64,000 bases of DNA from positions 1,860,001 through 1,924,000 of the forward strand of contig JAVLRN010000005.1 in the NCBI GenBank assembly GCA_032821775.1. Reading direction: 5' to 3'. A model generated the notes under the pieces. The model had not been told where the DNA came from, made no database searches, and saw only the letters and a list, made by a program, of their open reading frames with translations. The stretch is from Sanguinoderma infundibulare (lineage: Eukaryota > Basidiomycota > Agaricomycetes > Polyporales > Polyporaceae). The position numbers and the translations under genes are program-made. Positions 58,855 to 64,000 of this stretch are shown here, in pieces; positions within the stretch are counted from its first letter, which is position 1; each line of letters starts with the position of its first letter.

Positions 58855-59356
58855 GGTGAATGTCGAGCAGACCGGGTGTGAAGGTCCAAGCGATACAAAA
58901 GCAGGTGAGTGGAGCCAAAGAACCGCTCTCAGGAGAAGCGCCAACGTCGGGGAGCGAGGAGAAGTGCCACAGGAGGACAGTGCAGGCGATCCACCAGAGC
59001 CTGGAGGCAGCGCGAGGAGACCCGTGCAGCGGGGGACTCTGGAGGTTGGGAAGGACAAGCGGTGAGGAACTTGGGCCAATGGCTCTGGCCAGAGGACGGT
59101 GGTTTGTGCTGTCGAGAACCACCTGAAACATCTCAGACTCCCCCACGCCCGGTGACCATCTCCGTAGACGCCCGTACCCGCCCTGAACAGCATGCACCGG
59201 CGTCGGAAATCCCATCTGGCTCCGACCATCCGGTCCACACAACATCATCAGAAAATTACGACCTTCTATTATAAACGTCCTGTAAACGTCCAAACTTGTT
59301 TGCTCTTCCTACGATATACAAGTACACTACGACAGCATGTTTGCAAACCCGGCCGC
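58855..59356. other. Intergenic region
   Basis: These 502 bases lie upstream of the SMI1 gene and downstream of the first CoA-transferase, all on the minus strand. A long minus-strand open frame (58718-59293) overlaps it, but it is out of frame with SMI1 and shows no motif. Confidence 0.5.
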
Positions 59357-61526
59357 TCAGAACGTCGCCAACACGTCCGCAACCTTGAAGTCCGCCGCGG
59401 TCTTTGCACGGAGCTCATCGAGCGTCACGCCCTCCGCGATATCAGTCAATAACAGCTCGCCCGCAACGCGATCGACCTTGAACACCGCCAAGTCCGTCAC
59501 GATCAGGCTCACCGAGCGCGCGCCGGTGAGCGGCAGAGAGCACTCCTTGACAATCTTGGGCGTGCCATCCTTGGAGACGTGCTGCATTGTCGCGATCACC
59601 TTCGTCTTGTCGGGGTTGGAGACGAGGTCCATGGCACCCCCAATGCCTGCGTGGCTGTTAGCGCCCCGAACACTCCGCAGCTCCAAAATAGAGGGCAACC
59701 CACCCTTGACTAGCTTGCCCGGGATCATAAAGTTGGCGATATCACCCGCTTGCGACACCTGCATAGCCTGCATCACGAAAAACATGAGCTGCGTCTGGAA
59801 ATGAAAACGTGAAAATTACCGACACCAAGGCAAGTGACGTCCATGTGCCCACCACGGATCATGTTGAACGACTCCGCAGAATCTGTATCAATGGTAAGCT
59901 CTAAGAAGACATGCATCCGAACACGCGTACGGACCGAAACATGAGGCGCCAGGAAGCAACGTCGTGGTCTCTTTGCCGGCGTTGATGATGTCACTGAAGG
60001 CAATGAGGCCCACTCAGCACATTGCCCGGGCCGCAAGACAGATAAGCGAGCTCACGCATCAACTTCGTTGGCGGTTGGGTAAGGACCCATCCCCAAGATC
60101 CCGTTCTCGCTCTCCACCCACACCTTGACATTGGGGTCCAAGTGCTAATACGAAAGCATCAGTTCAGACCGTCGATGTAGTACCAACCAATCCAAGCGAC
60201 TTACTTCCGGGATGAGTGTAGGGACGCCGACGCCAAGGTTAACGTAGAAGCCGTCGCCAATTTCGCGAGCAGCACGCTTCGCGATGCGATGACGCCAGTC
60301 CTTTGCCGCCTTGTCTGAGGCTCCTGCAGAGTTCGCGCTTGCCTGTGCGGCGGGATTGGGCGCTAGCTTCTCCACCTCGATCGACTTGGGCCCGCTAGCC
60401 TGTACGATACGATCGACATATACACCCGGGACATGGATCGCATTCGGCGATAGGCTGCCGACAGGACTGCAGAACGGTTGTCAACTTAATCCTGAACACG
60501 GGCCCAGCGTCAGCTGTCACGTACACAATCTCCTCGGCCTCGACGATGGTCAACTTGGCGTTCCGAGCCATGACGCCGTTGTAGTTGTTGGCCGTATACC
60601 TGACGACTTATCAGCATTTGTTTCGCGAGCATCGACATGGAAGACCGTTCCACGAACCTGAAGACCAAGTTACCGACCTCGTCGGCCTTCCAAGCATGCA
60701 CAAACGCGACGTCGCCCGCAATGGCCGGTTCCATGACGAACCTCCGGCCGCCGAAGATACGAGCCTCCTTCGGGTTACCAGGTATCATAACTCCGGCCTT
60801 GATGCCTCCTGGGTTGTACCGAATGGGGATACCACCAGACTCAACGGACGTGTTGGCGCCGGTGGGCGTGAAGAGACATGGTTCGCCGGACGCGTGCGCG
60901 TGCAAACGGGCAACGAGGGTACCCTGGGGGACGAGCTCGATTCCGACCTCGCCGTTGAGATAGGCGGACTCGAGGTACTTGTTCCTGCACGCCAGAGGTG
61001 TGAAGGGCGGGGTCAGGCGGACAGAAGCGGAAACAGAGCGGAAGAATCACACACCCTCCGAGGTAAGAGATCATCACCTTGTCGAGCTGGTTGGTCTTGA
61101 TAAGTTTAACTAGGGAAGATGTGAGGTTTCCCGAAGCAGCGCCCGGAATGCCGTCGGAAACGCTCACCCAAACCGTGGTCTCCTGCGCCAGCGTTATTGG
61201 ATACGGCGGTGAGGTTCTTAACGTCGCTTCGTCTTGTGAGGGCAGTGATGAGGGTCTCTGGAATGCCGCAGATCCCAAATCCTATATGCAAGAACGCGTG
61301 AGCGACATTTTACGACGCGGGGACGAATGGACGTACCTCCAGAGAGGATGGTGTCGCCCGTTTTTACATCCTTGACCGCCTCGTCGACCGAATCCCAAAC
61401 CTTTGTTTTATTCGGTCGCGGCGCGTTCACGACAACCGAGTAATACCGGATGCGCGTCGCAATGACGAGCCGGCTACTGCTGTGCGCACGGGGGATTGCA
61501 AGTGCACGAGCCTTGAGAGCCAACAT
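59357..61526 (-). CDS. Succinyl-CoA:3-oxoacid CoA-transferase, copy 1
   Basis: Eleven minus-strand exons (61337-61526, 61168-61281, 61055-61109, 60658-60984, 60525-60599, 60205-60466, 60056-60144, 59935-59993, 59824-59882, 59704-59767, 59357-59646) sum to 1584 nt, 527 residues, near the human enzyme (520). The N-terminus ([20 protein letters not shown]) is a mitochondrial presequence. The A half has [23 protein letters not shown] and the tail of [16 protein letters not shown]. The B half has [20 protein letters not shown], the catalytic Glu in [15 protein letters not shown] (about 353), [17 protein letters not shown] and [16 protein letters not shown]. It moves CoA from succinyl-CoA onto a 3-oxoacid such as acetoacetate in mitochondria; in fungi related enzymes also act on acetate or propionate. 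A second copy lies 663 bases upstream. Some donors (GTCCGT, GTCGGT) are unusual but keep phase. Confidence 0.94.
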
Positions 61527-62189
61527 GTTGAGGAACGTCGATGATCCCAGGACTACGGGTATGTCAGCGCGAGATGCAGGGTATGCTGGGCTGTTGACCC
61601 AAAGCCAGAAGGAAGGGATGGGGTGTGACGATCGCGGGGTAAGATATAAAAGCAAGAAGCAGTGGGGCAGCTCGTTCGCTGCCGAGGCTATATAGCTTCT
61701 CCTCCCGCGGTGGGCCAGGGCAGCGGACGCTCGCCGTCTTCCGGCGCATTTCCGTCATTAGTGGCAAATCTGGCCTTCGGAAACCAGTGAGCGAACGGGT
61801 GCGATGTCGGGTGGTCGTGCCACCGTGGTAGTCGTGGTCGAAACTCATGCAGCGGTGACGCCGGGTCCGAAATCCGTGTCCCGGATTTCCGACGTGACCT
61901 GGGCGTTTAGAGCGTTCCAGCCAATCACGGAGCGCAGGTCGCAGGCGGGGCGAGACGGTCCTTTGGTTTCTTGTTCCGCCACTTGACCGTACTGTGTCTT
62001 CCGCTGGGCAACTCGAGGGCAATTCCCCACCGCTTCTCAAAAGCGTACAGCCGTAAGACCCCGTGGGGTGGGGATCATGAGAATAAGAAGCTCTCCTGTA
62101 TATGATATGATAATTGCCGTGGTATGCAGAAATCCAAAGACATACGAAGAGCAAGCATGCATGTCATACGTACGTCGACTCTTGCGCAG
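61527..62189. other. Intergenic region between the CoA-transferase copies
   Basis: These 663 bases hold the promoter of copy 1 and the 3' end of copy 2. TATATAG near 61690 and an A/T-rich TATAAAAG near 61644 are possible core elements, read on either strand. No gene is recognised. Confidence 0.45.
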
Positions 62190-64000
62190 TTACGCAGTGC
62201 CGAGGGTGGGGGAAACCTTGAAGTCCGCACCGGTCTTCGCCCTGACTTCTTCCAGAGTTACTCCCTCCTGCAGCTCCGACAGCGTCAAGGTGCCTGCCTT
62301 CCGGTCGACGTCAAACACGGCCAGCTCGGTGATAATCTGGCTGACGGTGTGCGCGCCCGTGAGCGGCAGCGCGCACTCGTTCAGGATCTTGGGGCTTCCG
62401 TCCTTCGCGCAGTGCTCCATGACGACGATGACCTTTGTCTTATCTGGGTTGGACACGAGATCCATCGCGCCACCGATGCCCTTGACGAGCTTGCCTGGGA
62501 TCATGAAGTTTGCGATGTCGCCCTTCGCCGACACTTGCATCGCCTGTGCGGTCGAATCCTTATCAATCTGATGCACGCATGAACATGAGGATTGTCAGGC
62601 TTACGCCAAGAATCGCGACGTCGATGTGGCCACCACGAATCATCGCAAACGACTCATAAGAATCTGCGGATCCACATCGTCAGATCGCTCTAACGCCGAT
62701 GTATGGACCATTCAGTTCGTACCAAAAACAGCCGAGCCAGAAAGGAGGGTCACGGTCTCCTTGCCCGCGTTGATGATATCGCTTGACGAGGCGCAGTTGG
62801 TGAATACATGCTCAGAACCGCAGAATCATTTGCACTCACGCGTCAACCTGGTCTTTGGTAGGGTATGGGCCCATACCGAGGATGCCATTTTCGCTCTGCA
62901 ACCAGACCTTGACGCCTGGCGGGAGGAACTGCATCTCACGCGTCAGAATCAGCTGGGGAGGCCCCAGGTACAACACCAACCTCGGGGACCAAGGTGGGCA
63001 TCCCAATACCAAGGTTCACATAGTAACCGTCCTTCAGCTCTTTCGCCGCACGCCTTGCGATCTTGTTCCTCATAGCGAGCGCCGCCTGCTTGGCGGGGTC
63101 CGATGACTTCTCGTCCGCGGGAGAAGAGTCTTGCGCCAAGGACTCGATCTCAATCACCTTCGGCGAGGTCGCCTTCACGATGCGGTCGACGTAGATGCCC
63201 GGCAAGTGAATGGCGTTCGGCGAGAGCGAGCCAACGGGGACGATCTCCTCCGCCTACATCTGTGTTAAGATGCTGCATTCACAAGGACTTTGGGTCTCGT
63301 GGCACGCACCTCCACGATGGTCAGCTTCGCGTTCCTCGCCATTGTGGTGGAGAAGTTGTTCGCTGCGTATCTGAACACGCAGTTCCCGATCTCGTCCACC
63401 TTCCAGGCACGTACCAACGCGACGTCGCCCGCGATGGCGGGCTCGAGGATGAACCGACGGCCGTTGAACTCCCGAGCCTCCTTCTTGTTGCCCGGGATGG
63501 CGACGCCAGCTTTTTGTCCGCCCTCCTTCAAGCGGATGGGGATGGAGCCTTCCTCGACCGCCGTCGACGCACCCGTAGGGGTGAATAGCGCCGGGAATCC
63601 CGCTGCATGCGCATGTAGCCTTCCCACCAGTGTCCCTTGAGGGATGAGTTCGAGCGATATTTTGCCGCCCAGGTAGAGGGACTCGAAGTGCTTGTTCCTG
63701 TAGAGTCCCGATTGATATGTGGCACATGGATGGCGTATATGAACCCACCGTACCCTCCGATGTATGATGCCATCACCCTGTCGATCTGGCCGCTATATAG
63801 CAGCTTGCCTGCGCATATTCTCAGAGCACGTCGCTTGGAACGGCATTATAAGTACATACCGAGGCCCTTCTCTCCTGAGCCGACATTGTTCGAGACAACG
63901 GTTAAGTCTTTGATCGTATCCTTCTTCTTGGAAATCGCTTCGATCAAGGTATCTGGAAGCCCCACACGTCAGGCTCGTCGTCCGCTTTCCAGAGCGCGAC
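62190..64000 (-). CDS. Succinyl-CoA:3-oxoacid CoA-transferase, copy 2 (5' partial)
   Basis: Minus-strand exons 63860-63952, 63754-63808, 63310-63697, 62981-63253, 62840-62928, 62723-62781, 62605-62663 and 62190-62543 are in the window; the 5' part lies beyond the right edge, in an intron that starts at 63953. Motifs match copy 1: [60 protein letters not shown], the catalytic Glu in [15 protein letters not shown], and [20 protein letters not shown]. Exons of 55, 89, 59 and 59 nt are the same size in both copies. Intron placement differs elsewhere: copy 2 lacks the introns after VFR and after KLVKG that copy 1 has, and splits at TIVE instead. The protein is clearly related but well diverged, so it is a tandem duplicate that is not recent. 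Confidence 0.93.

Noticed and set aside
58718..59293. A 191-codon minus-strand frame upstream of SMI1
   Set aside because: It overlaps the SMI1 first exon out of frame and lacks motifs.
63860..64000. A suspected frameshift in CoA-transferase copy 2 at the right edge
   Set aside because: The TGA upstream of LPDTLIEA is part of an intron. A CCTGAC branch site and TTCCAG acceptor at 63953 explain it, giving a junction before the Asp codon.

Overview
The window is a 64-kb piece of a filamentous fungal chromosome, most likely an Agaricomycete (Basidiomycota). The genes are dense and use both strands. Almost all are cut by many short introns (about 43-130 nt, mostly 50-65) with GT(A/G)NGT donors, CTNAC-like branch sites and CAG/TAG acceptors. 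Gene content and protein style (mitochondrial IF2, NADH-type glutamate synthase, SMI1/KNR4, EAF1/VID21, two GH5 glucanases, a GH55 relic) fit a mushroom-forming fungus. All gene models were built by hand: introns were placed so that the reading frame and recognisable family motifs continue, and summed exon lengths were checked to be divisible by three. No transcript evidence was available.

Layout, left to right (strand): PP4 regulatory-subunit-1-like HEAT protein, 5' end outside the window (+, 1-3068); four-helix membrane protein with a proline-rich tail (+, 4441-5988); a single model joining an IST1 domain to a degenerate TBC domain (+, 6356-10830); PIG-H/GPI15 (-, 11005-11760); GH5 exo-glucanase-like protein (+, 12177-14094); mitochondrial IF2 (+, 14520-17617); CHORD-CS Hsp90 co-chaperone (-, 17883-19436); a 3.4-kb stretch with no recognised gene; mitochondrial-carrier-like protein (-, 22813-24163); ALKBH7-like dioxygenase (+, 26036-27079); DUF1776 protein (-, 27162-29031); a tiny protein (-, 29652-30014); LST8 (+, 30897-32495); glutamate synthase GLT1 (+, 34010-40890); ECO1 (-, 42448-43630); a decayed GH55 glucanase (-, about 44380-44850); membrane-anchored GH5 exo-1,3-beta-glucanase (+, 47150-49926); a 97-aa protein (-, 50600-50956); EAF1/VID21 (-, 51259-55878); SMI1/KNR4 (-, 56748-58854); and two tandem succinyl-CoA:3-oxoacid CoA-transferases (-, 59357-61526 and 62190 to beyond the right edge).

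Several genes share a theme without forming an operon. Cell-wall and surface functions include two GH5 enzymes, a GH55 relic, SMI1/KNR4 and PIG-H. Nutrient and growth control includes LST8 of the TOR complexes, a PP4 regulator, and glutamate synthase with GATA motifs upstream. Probable mitochondrial proteins are IF2, the carrier, the ALKBH7-like protein and both CoA-transferases. Chromatin and chromosome proteins are EAF1 and ECO1.

I found no tRNA or rRNA gene, CRISPR array, intact transposon or secondary-metabolite cluster. The most interesting items are the IST1-TBC fusion, the CoA-transferase tandem pair with different intron positions, the GH55 pseudogene, an apparent one-base frameshift in EAF1, three probable GC-AG introns and several micro-exons. 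I did not find a convincing new multi-gene system.
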